Below are positions 17,041-26,092 of a stretch of 39,265 nt of DNA, in pieces (position 1 is the stretch's first letter; the number at the start of each line of letters is the position of its first letter). The DNA is from Desulfoluna sp. (lineage in GTDB: Bacteria; Desulfobacterota; Desulfobacteria; Desulfobacterales; Desulfolunaceae). The notes under the pieces were generated by a model, which worked only from the letters and a program-made list of their open reading frames with translations, ran no database searches and was not told where the DNA came from. The position numbers were made by a program, and so were the translations under genes. The stretch covers positions 1 through 39,265 of the forward strand of contig NZ_JAQYWB010000053.1 in assembly GCF_030145185.1 (NCBI RefSeq). The letters are read 5' to 3'.

Positions 17041-17559
17041 CTACTCAAAAGCCATCACAATGGAATGATCCTCGATCTCCACCCCCGACTCATACCACCC
17101 CTTGCGAACAGCCTGTTGAAATGAACTGTACTCCCAATCCTCGGGTTTGGAAACATACCCATGCTTCACCGGATTATAATGAATATAATCCACGTGGCGT
17201 CGCCAGTCCTCTTCATCGCGTATGATGTGTTCCCAAAAGCGCCGTTGCCAGATCCCCTTCTCCCGCTTTTTAGCCTTGGAAAAGCTGACGTCATACCCCG
17301 GCATCCCCGTTGAGAAATGGCGCTTAATCACCATCCACCGTGTCGAAAAGTCATCATCACCATCAGGAAGCCGCCACAACGTATGCAAATGATCCGGCAA
17401 CACGACCATTGCTTCGATTTCAAAGGGATACCGGGCCACACACAACCGAAACGACTCACGCAACCGGTCAATATGCTCAACAAGCAAAGGCCGCCGATCT
17501 TGCGTGACCACCGTAAAAAAATACCACGCCCCCGATTGATAAAACCGTCGATAATCCAT
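17041..17559 (-). CDS. REP-associated tyrosine transposase (RAYT, IS200/Y1-like)
   Basis: A 172-residue Y1-type transposase of the REP-associated family. The HUH metal motif is H57-L-H59 (LPDHLHTLW). The catalytic tyrosine is probably Tyr125 in DYIHYNPVKHG, preceded by the family signature WQRRFWEHIIRDEEDW. Such enzymes nick and join single strands at REP hairpins and are thought to spread or maintain REPIN repeats. GGGGGA lies before the ATG at 17559. It is complete and is flanked on both sides by ~150-bp REPIN units. It separates hsdS from hsdR, which are normally contiguous. Confidence 0.93.
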   Translation of the reverse strand: MDYRRFYQSGAWYFFTVVTQDRRPLLVEHIDRLRESFRLCVARYPFEIEAMVVLPDHLHTLWRLPDGDDDFSTRWMVIKRHFSTGMPGYDVSFSKAKKREKGIWQRRFWEHIIRDEEDWRRHVDYIHYNPVKHGYVSKPEDWEYSSFQQAVRKGWYESGVEIEDHSIVMAFE

Positions 17560-17624
17560 GGTATCCCCCCATCATCGGGTTCATTTCCCGTCAAACACCC
17601 TCACCGCCCGCACCACGACAACCC

Positions 17625-18385
17625 GTAGGATGGGCAAAGCGCGAAGCGTGCCCATCTGGCATTCGGGATAACCACACCGATGAAAATTACATAAATTCCG
17701 ATAATGCAACATCGACCCGGCATGGTCGGTTGCTCCAGCGCCAGATGGGCACGGCATTACCTTTGCCCATCCTACGAATTCACGAGGCATCCACAGCATG
17801 GGGTTCATGTAACGCCAAAGGTTCCCATGACAAACCCCATTCCACCCTCACCCCCCGCACCACGACGACCCGTAGGATGGGCAAAGCGCGAAGCGTGCCC
17901 ATCTGGCATTCGGGATAACCACACCGATGAAAATTACATAAATTCCGGCGACACAACATCTCCCCGGCGTGGTCGGGTGCTCCAACGCCAGATGGGCACG
18001 GCATTACCTTTGCCCATCCTACAAATTCACGAGGCATCCACGGCGTGGGATTCATGCAACGCCAAAGGTTCCCATGGAAAACCCCATGCCACCCCCACCG
18101 TCCGTACCACGACAACCCGTAGCAATCATTATGTCTACATGTTCACAATGCATCCACGGTGTGGGATTCATGGATCGCCAAAGGTTCCCATGGCAAACCC
18201 CATTCCACCCTCACCACCCGCACAACGACGACCCGTAGGATGGGCAAAGCGAGAAGCGTGCCCATCTGGCCGTCGGGAAAACCACACCAATGAAAATTAC
18301 ATAAATTCCGGCGATGCAAAATCTCCCCGGCGTGATCAGTTGCACCCGCGCCCGATGGGCACGGCACTACCTTTGCCCATCCTAC
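17625..18385. repeat. REPIN tandem array (four units, 247-bp period)
   Basis: Units of 151 bp start at 17625, 17872 and 18235, each running from GTAGGATGGGCAAAGCG to TTTGCCCATCCTAC. A fourth position at 18119 is phased at 247 bp, but most of the unit is deleted and only the flanks remain. Spacers of ~96 bp carry a conserved TTCACGAGGCATCCAC and AAAGGTTCCCATGG. This unit-plus-spacer periodicity indicates tandem duplication of a larger cassette, not independent insertions. The array ends 4 bp before the hsdS stop codon. Confidence 0.88.
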
Positions 18386-18389
18386 AGGT

Positions 18390-19769
18390 TCACGCGGCAT
18401 CAACCGTGTTGGGTTTAGTTTGTAACGGGGCCTGCCAATTACGGACGTCGATTTTGCCGGTGACGGCTGAGGAGATGAGGGCGGTACGGCGCTCTTGCAT
18501 TAGCGCGATTACACATTCAGATTTCTGAATAAGACCAGAAAATTTGTATAACTTTTTTGAAATCAAATCTGCAATCAACTGCTGCTCATGAAGCGGTGGT
18601 ACTGCAATTTTAAAACCTACTACGGCACTTTTGGTAATATTGTTTGCCATACCTTCCGCACCGCTTATAGTCCGCTCAATATTTGCTCTCATATATAATG
18701 AACGCATTAAAAAAGAAAAAAACACCCTATTCACTTGATGATCTAAATGCAGCCGAAAAACTTTATCAGATAAAAGTATTTTATTTCTTGTTTCATGCAC
18801 TAACGCAACTGAACCAATGAGATCAACAGAGCCACTAGCACGTGACATCAAAACATCGTCTTTTTTTACCTCATATTGCGGAAAGGGCTCAACATGGTCC
18901 GGCAATGCCTTGTTCGCAGCACTATTATACACGCCATTATTCACGCAGCTTGTTTTTAAAACGCCCCACTCATTGTCCCCTGCTACTTTATTGTCACATT
19001 CTGGGCTTTTTCCTTGTTCCATAAGAGGAAGAATTCGACGGATTTGCATTACATCCCAACCCTCCGGCACCTCCCCCAACCACTCAACCCCCGAATCCCG
19101 CATCACCACATCAGGATTCAACCCCTTGGTCACGGCATGGCTGATCACAGCTTGGCGTTTCTCTTTCAGCAGGGCAATGAGCTTCTTCTGTTTTTCGATG
19201 AGGGTGTCGATTTTGGCGGTTTCGTGGTCGAGGAAGTTGAATATTTTATTTTGCTCTTCTTTTCGCGGCAACAAAAGCTCAACTTTCTGAAATTCAGCAG
19301 GGTCTAAATCCCACTGGTTGACACGAATACCTTTTGATCTTCTCAAATACTGCGCAATATACACTGGGCTACGTAATAGATAGTGAATGTACCTTGGATA
19401 GGCCAACTCATTGGATCTAAGCAACGGAGGATAAACAAAATATGCTGGGCTAACGATCCCTTCATATTCAGAAATAGCAATAGAGCCTTGCCAAGTCTTC
19501 ATCTTATTCATTACCAGATCATCTATCTTAACAAGCTGATACGGTGACAAATCTTCGGAAGGTTTATTGTTATTATCGTCACGGCTATATTTTGGTATTA
19601 CGCCATAATCTCTATACACAGAAAGCAACTCTTTTTCTGTACAACCAGTTCTCTTCACACGCCTATACAAACGCCCTACAGGTATAATTTCCCAATGTTT
19701 GGGGGCTTCCCCCAACCACTCAACCCCCGAATCCCGATACTCCGCATACCCCTGATACCCCCCCATCAC
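18390..19769 (-). CDS. hsdS: Type I restriction-modification specificity subunit (HsdS)
   Basis: A 459-residue DNA-specificity subunit with two target-recognition domains (about residues 30-165 and 240-395). Each begins after a copied [10 protein letters not shown] block (residues 12 and about 225) and ends in a helical spacer ([41 protein letters not shown]). The bipartite target cannot be read from sequence. The DNA of both recognition domains is visibly more AT-rich than the conserved blocks, typical of domain exchange. It starts at GTG 19769 with GGAGG 7 nt upstream and overlaps the hsdM stop by 4 bp. Its last residues (about TVDAA) and its stop derive from the adjoining repeat array. Confidence 0.93.
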   Translation of the reverse strand: MMGGYQGYAEYRDSGVEWLGEAPKHWEIIPVGRLYRRVKRTGCTEKELLSVYRDYGVIPKYSRDDNNNKPSEDLSPYQLVKIDDLVMNKMKTWQGSIAISEYEGIVSPAYFVYPPLLRSNELAYPRYIHYLLRSPVYIAQYLRRSKGIRVNQWDLDPAEFQKVELLLPRKEEQNKIFNFLDHETAKIDTLIEKQKKLIALLKEKRQAVISHAVTKGLNPDVVMRDSGVEWLGEVPEGWDVMQIRRILPLMEQGKSPECDNKVAGDNEWGVLKTSCVNNGVYNSAANKALPDHVEPFPQYEVKKDDVLMSRASGSVDLIGSVALVHETRNKILLSDKVFRLHLDHQVNRVFFSFLMRSLYMRANIERTISGAEGMANNITKSAVVGFKIAVPPLHEQQLIADLISKKLYKFSGLIQKSECVIALMQERRTALISSAVTGKIDVRNWQAPLQTKPNTVDAA

Positions 19770-22084
19770 GAATGCACCTCCCGCAATAGCTGCATAATCT
19801 CCTCACTCACCTGATCCAGCTCTTTATCGATCTCGGCCAAGTCCCGTGGGGGCTTGTACACATAAAAATGCCGGTTAAAGGGGATCTCGTAGCCCACAAT
19901 CCCGATCTCCTGATCCTTTTCATCTCGCTTAGAAGCGTCAATCCAGGCATCCGGAACGTGGGGAAGCACCTCTTTGGCGACGTAGGCCTCGTTGACCTCG
20001 TTCACCGATCGCGTGGGATCCAGAGACACATTTTCGTTGTCCCGCAAATCCCCGTCAGGCTTGTACTCCACCACGTTGCCGTCCACTTCAAAAAAGCCAT
20101 ACATCGGATTGGCCTTGACCTTCTTATGCACCTTCTTGATCACTTTTGCGGCGTCGGGGTTTTTCCAGCTTACGGCTGAGGCGAGCTGTTTTTTCTCTTT
20201 GGTGTCGAGTTTCATCCCAGCGACTTTTATGGCGGCATCATAGCCATTCATGTCATCGTGCGGGTCGATGCCCACGGACGCCTGAATCTTTTTGGCTTTT
20301 AGAAGCAAATTTTTCTGAGCGGCCCAGGTTTTAGCATTAAGAAGATCTTTGATCTGCTTCTCTTTGAGGGTACAAAATTTTAGCTTAATCTGCCGCCGAA
20401 TTTCGGCTTCGTGCTCTTTCAGCACCCCATAGAGAGGGCAACCGGGGTCGTCGGACCAGCTGGAGCCGAATTCACCGTAAATCCATTTCATGGGGGCGCT
20501 TAAGGGCTTAGGGGCAAAACGCAGCTCTGCGATGCGCTCATCGGAGAACTGGTAGGACTCCCGCAAGGGGCGCTCGATGGTAATGCGGCGGTAGCCAAAC
20601 TCATGGGTGGCAAAAATCTTGGCTGCAAAGGTTTGGGGGGATTCCGTCTTACCATTGCCATTGGCTGATTGCCTGCCCCGGTTGCTTTTGGGCGCCACCG
20701 GCTTGTCCAACTCGCGGGCGTCGATCACCTCGAAGGCCCCCACGGCGCGGGTGATGGTGGCCATGTCGGCATCATCCATCACGTTGCGCTTGGAACCCAG
20801 GGATTTTCGCATCTTGCCGCAGAGGTTCACCCCGTTTACCAGCAGGACCTTGCCCTTGCGCTCCTTTGACTTTTTGTTGGAGAGCACCCACACGTAAGTG
20901 GAAATCCCGGTGTTGTAGAACATGTCCGTGGGCAGCGCCACGATGGTCTCCAAAAGATCCGCTTCCAGAATATATCGGCGGATCTCCGACTCACCCGAAC
21001 CGGCCCCGCCGGTGAACAAGGGCGAACCATTTAAGATGATTCCGATCCGGCCTCCGCCTTTGGAGGCGTCACGCAGCTTGCTGATAAGGTGAAGCAGAAA
21101 AAGCAGGGAACCATCCGAAACCCGAGGCACGCCCGCTCCGAATCGCCCTTCAAACCCTTTCAAAGCGTGTTCATCCTTGATCTCCTGCTCGATTTTCTTC
21201 CAGTCCACCCCAAAGGGCGGGTTGGAGAGCATGTAATCAAATTTATCTGCATAAAGGTGATCATCAGAGAGGGTGTTGCCCAGCTTGATGTTGGAGACCG
21301 TCTGCCCTTTGATCAGCATGTCTGCCTTGCAAATGGCGTAACTTTCGGGGTTCAGCTCCTGGCCAAACCCACTCATCACCGCCTGGGGGTTCAACTCGTG
21401 CACATACTCCATTCCGGCGGAAAGAAAACCACCCGTCCCCGCTGTCGGGTCATAAATCGTGCGGATCACGCCCGGATTGGTCAAGGCCTTATCGTCGTTC
21501 ATGAAAACCAGAGAGGTGGTGAGCCGCACAATGTCGCGAGGAGTGAAGTGCTCCCCGGCTGTCTCGTTGGATCCTTCGGCAAATCTCCGGATAAGCTCTT
21601 CAAAGACCAACCCCATCTCGTAATTGGAGACGGCAGAAGGACTCAGATCCGCGCCCTTCACCTTCTGAACCACTTTATATAAAAGGTTGGCGTCGTTCAG
21701 CTGACCAATAAATTCCGAAAACTTAAAATGCTCAAAAATCTCCCGCGCGTCTTTGGAAAACCCTTGAATGTAAGATTCCAAGTCATCTTTGATGCTCGTG
21801 TCCGCCAGCCTGGAGAGTTCCAACTTGGACACGTTGAAAAACGAAAGCCCGCCGGTGGCCCGAAGAAGAAGCTTCTCTTCAGCCTCTTCCGATAAATTCT
21901 TCCCGCGAAGGGCCTCATATTCGGCCAGCACCGCCTCCTTGCTCTCCTCCAACACCCCTTCCAGGCGCCGAAGCAGGGTAAAAGGTAAGATAATACGGCC
22001 ATACTGGCTCTGCTTGAAATCCCCACGTAATAAATCAGCCAGTGACCAGATATAAGCGGCCAGGTTGTTTGTAGCTTGTGTCAT
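19766..22084 (-). CDS. hsdM: Type I restriction-modification methyltransferase (HsdM)
   Basis: A 772-residue N6-adenine methyltransferase subunit. The N-terminal helical domain ([20 protein letters not shown]) is followed by the SAM motif DPTAGTGGF (212-220) and the catalytic NPPFG (288-292). A long charged C-terminal extension of over 200 residues ([20 protein letters not shown] at the end) is longer than in classic ~520-residue HsdM, but occurs in a known large subclass. The start at 22084 has AGG nearby and matches the family start; the frame upstream to 22231 crosses repeat DNA. It is the first gene of the hsd operon and overlaps hsdS. Confidence 0.93.
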   Translation of the reverse strand: MTQATNNLAAYIWSLADLLRGDFKQSQYGRIILPFTLLRRLEGVLEESKEAVLAEYEALRGKNLSEEAEEKLLLRATGGLSFFNVSKLELSRLADTSIKDDLESYIQGFSKDAREIFEHFKFSEFIGQLNDANLLYKVVQKVKGADLSPSAVSNYEMGLVFEELIRRFAEGSNETAGEHFTPRDIVRLTTSLVFMNDDKALTNPGVIRTIYDPTAGTGGFLSAGMEYVHELNPQAVMSGFGQELNPESYAICKADMLIKGQTVSNIKLGNTLSDDHLYADKFDYMLSNPPFGVDWKKIEQEIKDEHALKGFEGRFGAGVPRVSDGSLLFLLHLISKLRDASKGGGRIGIILNGSPLFTGGAGSGESEIRRYILEADLLETIVALPTDMFYNTGISTYVWVLSNKKSKERKGKVLLVNGVNLCGKMRKSLGSKRNVMDDADMATITRAVGAFEVIDARELDKPVAPKSNRGRQSANGNGKTESPQTFAAKIFATHEFGYRRITIERPLRESYQFSDERIAELRFAPKPLSAPMKWIYGEFGSSWSDDPGCPLYGVLKEHEAEIRRQIKLKFCTLKEKQIKDLLNAKTWAAQKNLLLKAKKIQASVGIDPHDDMNGYDAAIKVAGMKLDTKEKKQLASAVSWKNPDAAKVIKKVHKKVKANPMYGFFEVDGNVVEYKPDGDLRDNENVSLDPTRSVNEVNEAYVAKEVLPHVPDAWIDASKRDEKDQEIGIVGYEIPFNRHFYVYKPPRDLAEIDKELDQVSEEIMQLLREVHS

Positions 22085-22148
22085 CAAACCTGCTTTCATG
22101 TTGAAAAAATATGTCGAACGCCCATTCAAAGCGTAGAAAATACAAAAC

Positions 22149-22204
22149 AAGGTGAGCCACCTTGAAAGCGGATGGCACCCGGGTCGCTGGCGCTCGCCGG
22201 GTGC
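22149..22204 (+). repeat. Repeat B fragment with a strong hairpin upstream of hsdM
   Basis: CAAGGTGAGCCACCTTGAAAGCGG matches the second half of repeat B, followed by an 8-bp perfect stem GCACCCGG..CCGGGTGC (22175-22204). It lies about 70-120 bp upstream of the hsdM start, where the operon's promoter or leader should be. Confidence 0.65.
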
Positions 22205-22350
22205 GGAAAGCGATCCGGCTAAACCCAGCAAAATTATGTAATCTTTTTTCTTTGAATTGTCACCCTATCATATAGTCGTTCCTCGTGACGACACCTGCCA
22301 TATGCCATCGATTCAACGCCCAGACAATACGACAATCGGCGTCATCACAT

Positions 22351-22420
22351 TGGAGCGCCGCACTCCGGTGCGGCATGGGCACCGACGCACTAAAAAGCCG
22401 CACAGGAGTGCGGCGCTCCA
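22351..22420. repeat. Second REPIN-type element (paired inverted hairpins)
   Basis: A 70-bp element with perfect 16-bp outer arms (TGGAGCGCCGCACTCC and its complement). Each half folds by itself: GCCGCAC TCCG GTGCGGC and GCCGCAC AGGA GTGCGGC. The sequence is unrelated to the RAYT-flanking units, so it belongs to a different REP family. Its cognate transposase is not in the window. Confidence 0.85.
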
Positions 22421-22570
22421 CAGCGGTGTTGATGCACCACGCGGTTGCGGGTATCCACCACTGGCCCAACCACGGTTTCGTAGAAAAAGCAAAGGGAGTG
22501 CCATACCCATCCTGGGTTGATACCACACCGCCTCCATCACCACCCATCGTGAAGCCACCCCTCACTGTCG

Positions 22571-22612
22571 GTTTTTTGTTTTTCATTCGTGTTTTTCGTG
22601 TGGTTCGTGGTT
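22571..22612 (+). repeat. Dispersed repeat D, copy 2
   Basis: TTCGTGTTTTTCGTG followed by TGGTTCGTGGTT matches the copy at 8141-8170. Short and non-coding. Confidence 0.55.
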
Positions 22613-22720
22613 ACATTGCTTTTGCGGCGCAGCCAACTCTCAAGGGCTTGACCACCAACCCCGCGTTGTGAGGAGTTATCCAAATGTTGGATCGAAACAC
22701 CCCCTTGCCTGAGTTTACAT

Positions 22721-22741
22721 ATATGTTTACACTAAACATAT
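22721..22741. promoter_or_regulatory. Palindromic operator of the toxin-antitoxin remnant
   Basis: Perfect 9-bp arms ATATGTTTA and TAAACATAT around CAC. It overlaps the start codon of the toxin remnant at 22740, which is the usual place for autoregulation by an Xre antitoxin such as the one encoded at 22859. Confidence 0.6.
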
Positions 22742-22866
22742 GAAAACGATCTCTTTCTACCGCTCCTCTTCCGACAAATGCCCTGTTATCTAACATCCGG
22801 ACACCCTCTCAGTTGGCAGAACATCGAAAACGAAATTTTTTAAGCAGGGAGCTACACCATGGATGA
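22740..22866 (+). pseudogene. Internally deleted HigB/RelE-type toxin gene (Gp49-like)
   Basis: The first frame (ATG 22740) encodes MKTISFYRSSSDKCPV, a start typical of Gp49-like HigB toxins (an 'FYR..SGKCPVEEF' pattern), then meets TAA at 22791-22793. A second frame from 22807 to TGA 22866 encodes [19 protein letters not shown], which resembles the basic C-terminal helix of the same family ('A..RK.DYL.R'). About 70-80 codons between are missing. The second piece overlaps the antitoxin ATG at 22859, as toxin and antitoxin genes do in intact pairs. The toxin is therefore dead while the antitoxin is intact. Confidence 0.6.
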
Positions 22867-23134
22867 TCTTGATAAGTACATTGAAAAACGAAAAAAATGC
22901 AGCCCAACCCTTGCCAAAGACTTTGACAAAGGCTACGCCCAGTTCAAAATCGGGGCACTCCTTAAACAAGCCCGCCTCGATTCCGGGCTGACCCAGGAGG
23001 AGGTTGCCATCAAGCTGGGGACCAAAAAATCAGCCATCTCGCGAATCGAAAACCATGCTGAAGACATTCGCCTTTCAACCTTAGTGAACTACGCTGAGGC
23101 CATTGGAAAACACCTTGTCCTTGAGGTGGCATAG
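22859..23134 (+). CDS. Xre-family antitoxin (HigA/HipB-like)
   Basis: A 91-residue protein with a C-terminal helix-turn-helix: [32 protein letters not shown] (about residues 35-66). The N-terminal third ([22 protein letters not shown]) is the usual toxin-contacting region of this antitoxin class. AGGGAG lies 9 nt before the ATG. It follows the deleted toxin remnant and a palindromic operator. It is divergent from hsdM. With no toxin left it may simply act as a repressor, or be passing toward decay. Its reading frame is fully intact. Confidence 0.85.
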   Translation: MDDLDKYIEKRKKCSPTLAKDFDKGYAQFKIGALLKQARLDSGLTQEEVAIKLGTKKSAISRIENHAEDIRLSTLVNYAEAIGKHLVLEVA

Positions 23135-23408
23135 GTTCGGATCGTAAATGGTTGTCACCGATCTTCCTGGAGTCATCACCCTTACCCTGCTATTTTTCAG
23201 CCATAACAATGGCGCTTCCTTGACCTCGCAGGGGATGTAGATTCTCATGCATAAAGCCCAGAAAAATCTCAAGAACAACTACCTGGTAGGCTACCAAAAA
23301 AGAGCCGGAAGAAAGATTCTTTCCGACCCGTTTTTATGTAGTCAGCAGTCTATCCCTTCGAGATATCCCTTGCTGACAGCCGTATGCCTTGGGTGCCTTT
23401 ACATTTCA
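23135..23408. other. Spacer downstream of the Xre gene, presumed transposon left flank
   Basis: Contains a weak hairpin (GGAAGAAAG ATT CTTTCC, about 23308-23325) followed by a short T-run that may end the Xre transcript, and a 7-bp inverted pair GTCAGCA/TGCTGAC (23341-23378). I could not find a terminal inverted repeat for the transposon genes that follow. Confidence 0.35.
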
Positions 23409-24248
23409 CTATGATTCGTTGAACCAGTCTGCGTTGTAAAGAGTATCGGCTGTGATCGTTTTCTCTTCTTGATAGTAAGCCTCTTCAAGGGCCAATGTAG
23501 CGGTATTCATAACCCCTCGGCGGTTGCCCCTGGTATGAGCGGCAATAACGTCTATAGCCTCTTCGTCAAAAAGATCATCAGGTGCCTCAGCATTTTCCAA
23601 ACGGCTTTTGATGAAGAGTCGTGTCTCCTCCTCATTCATGGGTTGCAATTTCATGATGCCGGTAAGCCGGGTTCGGATTGGGATTAGGGCGTACAGATCC
23701 AGGCGTTTGGCAAGGGTTTCATCCCCGACAAGGACGAGAGAGGCGGCAACGGTTTGCCGGTTCCCCTGGAAGAGCAACGAACAGAGATCCCAGAGAGAGT
23801 CTGTCTCTACTCGCCGAGCATCGTCGATGACGATGACTGGATGGCGTGCGTTGGCCCCACCTATTAGAGTCTCAATATGATGCTGGATACGGGTTATCAA
23901 GGGTAGGCCCCTGCCTTTGGTTTCCACTCCCAGGGCCTCGGCAATGACTCGGGTGAGACCGTTTCTTGGGTGGCCAGCATAAGGGATCAGCACAGGTCGG
24001 TATGCATTTTTATCAAGATCGGTAAGAAGGGCGTGGATGAGTGTGGTTTTGCCCGATCCTGAAGGGCCGCAAAGGGCAGTACTCTTGCCATTATGAAGAA
24101 GCCGTTTGATGGTTTCCCGCTGCTTGCAATCTCGTTCCGGCATCCATAGTTGACGCTGTACGTAGGTGTCGGCAAAGGGATGATATTTCCATCCGAAAAA
24201 ATCATTGATGGGTAGCTGCGTCGGCTTGGTGGTGGCATTTCGTTTCAT
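23409..24248 (-). CDS. Transposon AAA ATPase (ExeA/TniB-like)
   Basis: A 279-residue AAA+ ATPase acting as the target-selection or transposase-activating partner. Walker A is GPSGSGKTT (about residues 59-67), Walker B is PVIVIDDARRV, and a sensor segment LVLVGDETLAKRL follows. The N-terminus (INDFFGWKYHPFADT) is the ExeA-type lead. The start at 24248 is preferred over the longer frame from 24341 because GAGGGG lies before it and because the transposase stop is only 2 bp upstream, giving translational coupling. By analogy with IstB/TnsC it would form ATP-dependent oligomers on target DNA. Confidence 0.88.
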   Translation of the reverse strand: MKRNATTKPTQLPINDFFGWKYHPFADTYVQRQLWMPERDCKQRETIKRLLHNGKSTALCGPSGSGKTTLIHALLTDLDKNAYRPVLIPYAGHPRNGLTRVIAEALGVETKGRGLPLITRIQHHIETLIGGANARHPVIVIDDARRVETDSLWDLCSLLFQGNRQTVAASLVLVGDETLAKRLDLYALIPIRTRLTGIMKLQPMNEEETRLFIKSRLENAEAPDDLFDEEAIDVIAAHTRGNRRGVMNTATLALEEAYYQEEKTITADTLYNADWFNES

Positions 24249-24250
24249 GG

Positions 24251-25459
24251 TTATCCCCTCGTACTTCTGGCATTTTGGGTTGCATTTAAAGGCTTTGCAG
24301 GTTTCATGTCGGGGCCGTACCAGACCATACTCAAATCCCAAGGCAGGAACCAGACATCCACGCGACCTCCAGGGTGGGCATCGATCACCTCAAAACGGCG
24401 TTTGTCGATTTGGATGGTGTGGTCAAGGTAGACGGCACAGCGTTTTTTCATGCGGAACAAGGGCTCGATATCAAGGCTACTTGGCATGGGCCTACAGGCA
24501 CTTTCACTGCGGAGCCGTTTTTGAAGGGGCGTCGTCCCAAGAGAGCTGTGGATGCTCTTGTGATAGAGGGAAAGCCACTCCTTAAAGGCTTTGTTCATGC
24601 CCTCAAGGGTATGGGCGGGAGGCTTATCACCTTCCAGGAACTGATCTCTGACCGTTCGGAAGAACCGTTCCACCTTGCCCCTGCCACGTGGTTTGCCCGG
24701 TGGGGTGTGGATCAGATGGATACCGAGGTTGGCACAAGAAAATTTAAGATGGTGGCTCGCATAGCAGGCCCCGTTGTCGGTATAGAAACGGATGGGTTTG
24801 CCATGGGTACGCACCGATGCCATGAGCTCTTTCATCATCACCTCGGTGTTTTCTGACATAGAAAAACCGGCTCGGACCACATAACGCGAAGCATCATCAA
24901 TGATGGCATGCAGGTAGGTTTTGCGCTTCTTCCCTTTGTACATGATCTTCGGGCCGTGCAGAAAATCAGCCATCCAGAGCTGGCCGAAGGCCTGGTATTC
25001 AAAGGCCCTTGCCGGTTTGTCGACAACAAGATGGGGCCCCCGCTGTAGATTGGCGGTTTGGGCAAACCGGTACAGGGTGGCCCGAGAAGGCTGGTGCATG
25101 TCCCAGAGTTTCTCTTCAATCAATCGTGACAGCATACGGGAGAGAGGCCAGACAGGATGCTCTTCGCGCAGCTCAAACAGCCGCTTCTCTATCTTTTCAG
25201 GGATAGACGAATGGGTGCCTATGTTCTTTCTTGGGGCATCTTCAAGAGCCGGAAGGCCCCCGCTCCTGTAGCGGTAAAGCCACTTTCGCAAGGTCTCCGG
25301 CGAATAGGACACAAATCTCCCGTCCGGCTTGCGAAAAGGGTGGGATGCAAGCCGCATAAGGGCGTTTTCAAGAGTCTCCTCCTCTTCATTTCGATGAAGA
25401 AGGGAGCTGATAATGCCATATCGCCAAACGGCGACGTCTGTTTTGTCGGGACGTGTCAT
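24251..25459 (-). CDS. DDE transposase with integrase (rve) core
   Basis: A 402-residue transposase. The N-terminal helix-turn-helix region (SYSPETLRKWLYRYRSGG) is followed by the RNase H-fold core with the three catalytic acids in LWMADFLHG, FYTDNGACY and GRGKVERFF. A beta-barrel Mu-type C-terminal domain follows (VYLDHTIQIDKRRFEV). All motifs are intact, so it may be active. The Met at 25459 has GGAGGAG just upstream; the frame opens at 25471. It has IS481/Mu-like features but sits with an ATPase and a zinc-ribbon protein. Confidence 0.92.
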   Translation of the reverse strand: MTRPDKTDVAVWRYGIISSLLHRNEEEETLENALMRLASHPFRKPDGRFVSYSPETLRKWLYRYRSGGLPALEDAPRKNIGTHSSIPEKIEKRLFELREEHPVWPLSRMLSRLIEEKLWDMHQPSRATLYRFAQTANLQRGPHLVVDKPARAFEYQAFGQLWMADFLHGPKIMYKGKKRKTYLHAIIDDASRYVVRAGFSMSENTEVMMKELMASVRTHGKPIRFYTDNGACYASHHLKFSCANLGIHLIHTPPGKPRGRGKVERFFRTVRDQFLEGDKPPAHTLEGMNKAFKEWLSLYHKSIHSSLGTTPLQKRLRSESACRPMPSSLDIEPLFRMKKRCAVYLDHTIQIDKRRFEVIDAHPGGRVDVWFLPWDLSMVWYGPDMKPAKPLNATQNARSTRG

Positions 25460-25517
25460 AAACTCCTCCATAGTTCAGCCTAAAAGAGGAGCTATAACAG
25501 CGCAAACAGCTGATAAA

Positions 25518-26027
25518 TTACAGGATTGAATTGTGTTGGTCGCCAATATCCCATCTGGCAGGGTAGAAGCGTTGAGAAAAATCCCGGGTAAAATCTGCCC
25601 AAAATCTGGCCGGGTCTTGAAGCAGATTTGTGCCCCAGTCGGCGATCTTTGCCTCATGGTAGAACCATGGGATAAATTCCCGACAGAACTCACTAAGCCG
25701 TTTTGTACGTCCTCGCGTTATTTCCAATAATCCAGACACTATGGACTGGGGACGTCTCAGGGCATTGCCAAGGACGTAGCCTATAATATGGGTCCCAAAG
25801 GTATGACGGACAATGGGAAGCAGCGGAAAAGGCAACACCGAAAAAGTACGTCTCGGACATTCAGGAGACTTGCAGAGATAACGTTGGATTTTCACAAGGG
25901 TGGGCCTTACAGGATCCGCCCGGAAGTAAGTTCCGTGGCGTATAATGAGGGTTGTGGCACAACGGGAACAGCGAACTTGATTTACACTCTTGGCAGATTG
26001 GTCGATTTTTAATAACATACACACCAT
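25518..26027 (-). CDS. Zinc-ribbon transposon protein (DUF6431-like)
   Basis: A 169-residue protein. Two Cys pairs, CSRC near residue 20 and CKSPEC near residue 53, with RHGTYFR between them, form a zinc ribbon like those in DUF6431 and ISL3-type DNA-binding heads. The motif RRTFSVLPFPLLPIVRHTFG follows. The C-terminal half is helical. No catalytic motif is seen, so it probably recognises DNA ends or targets. Its ATG is embedded in one arm of a long inverted repeat (26026-26092). Assignment to DUF6431 is from memory of the motif pattern only. Confidence 0.7.
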   Translation of the reverse strand: MVCMLLKIDQSAKSVNQVRCSRCATTLIIRHGTYFRADPVRPTLVKIQRYLCKSPECPRRTFSVLPFPLLPIVRHTFGTHIIGYVLGNALRRPQSIVSGLLEITRGRTKRLSEFCREFIPWFYHEAKIADWGTNLLQDPARFWADFTRDFSQRFYPARWDIGDQHNSIL

Positions 26028-26092
26028 AAGTGGGAGTTGTTGTGGTTGATAATATTGGTAATATTAATCTATACCACAACTCTCCCGCTTAT
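26026..26092. repeat. Long imperfect inverted repeat at the 5' end of the transposon genes
   Basis: The left arm ATAAGTGGGAGTTGTTGTGG (26026-26045) pairs imperfectly with 26074-26092 (CCACAACTCTCCCGCTTAT). Between them, AATATTGGTAATATT is itself near-palindromic. The left arm covers the start codon of the zinc-ribbon gene. It could be a transposon end, an operator, or an RNA hairpin that hides the start. Confidence 0.55.

Larger units (their letters stand above)
23409..26027 (-). mobile_element. Three-gene DDE transposon (zinc ribbon, transposase, ATPase)
   Basis: Three minus-strand genes in close order: a zinc-ribbon protein (25518-26027), a DDE integrase-type transposase (24251-25459) and an AAA ATPase (23409-24248), with gaps of about 58 and 2 bp. 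The pairing of an rve-type transposase with an ATPase recalls IS21, Tn5053/Tn552 and Tn7 core systems. The element ends and target duplication were not found, so the limits given are only those of the genes. Confidence 0.75.

Noticed and set aside
17625-18385. CRISPR array
   Set aside because: The units are ~150 bp with internal inverted symmetry and conserved spacers; CRISPR repeats are 23-47 bp with unique spacers.
16596-18403. Several ORFs across the REPIN array (60-274 codons)
   Set aside because: They are translations of the repeats themselves (recurring MGKARSVPIW and LPLPILQ strings) on both strands.
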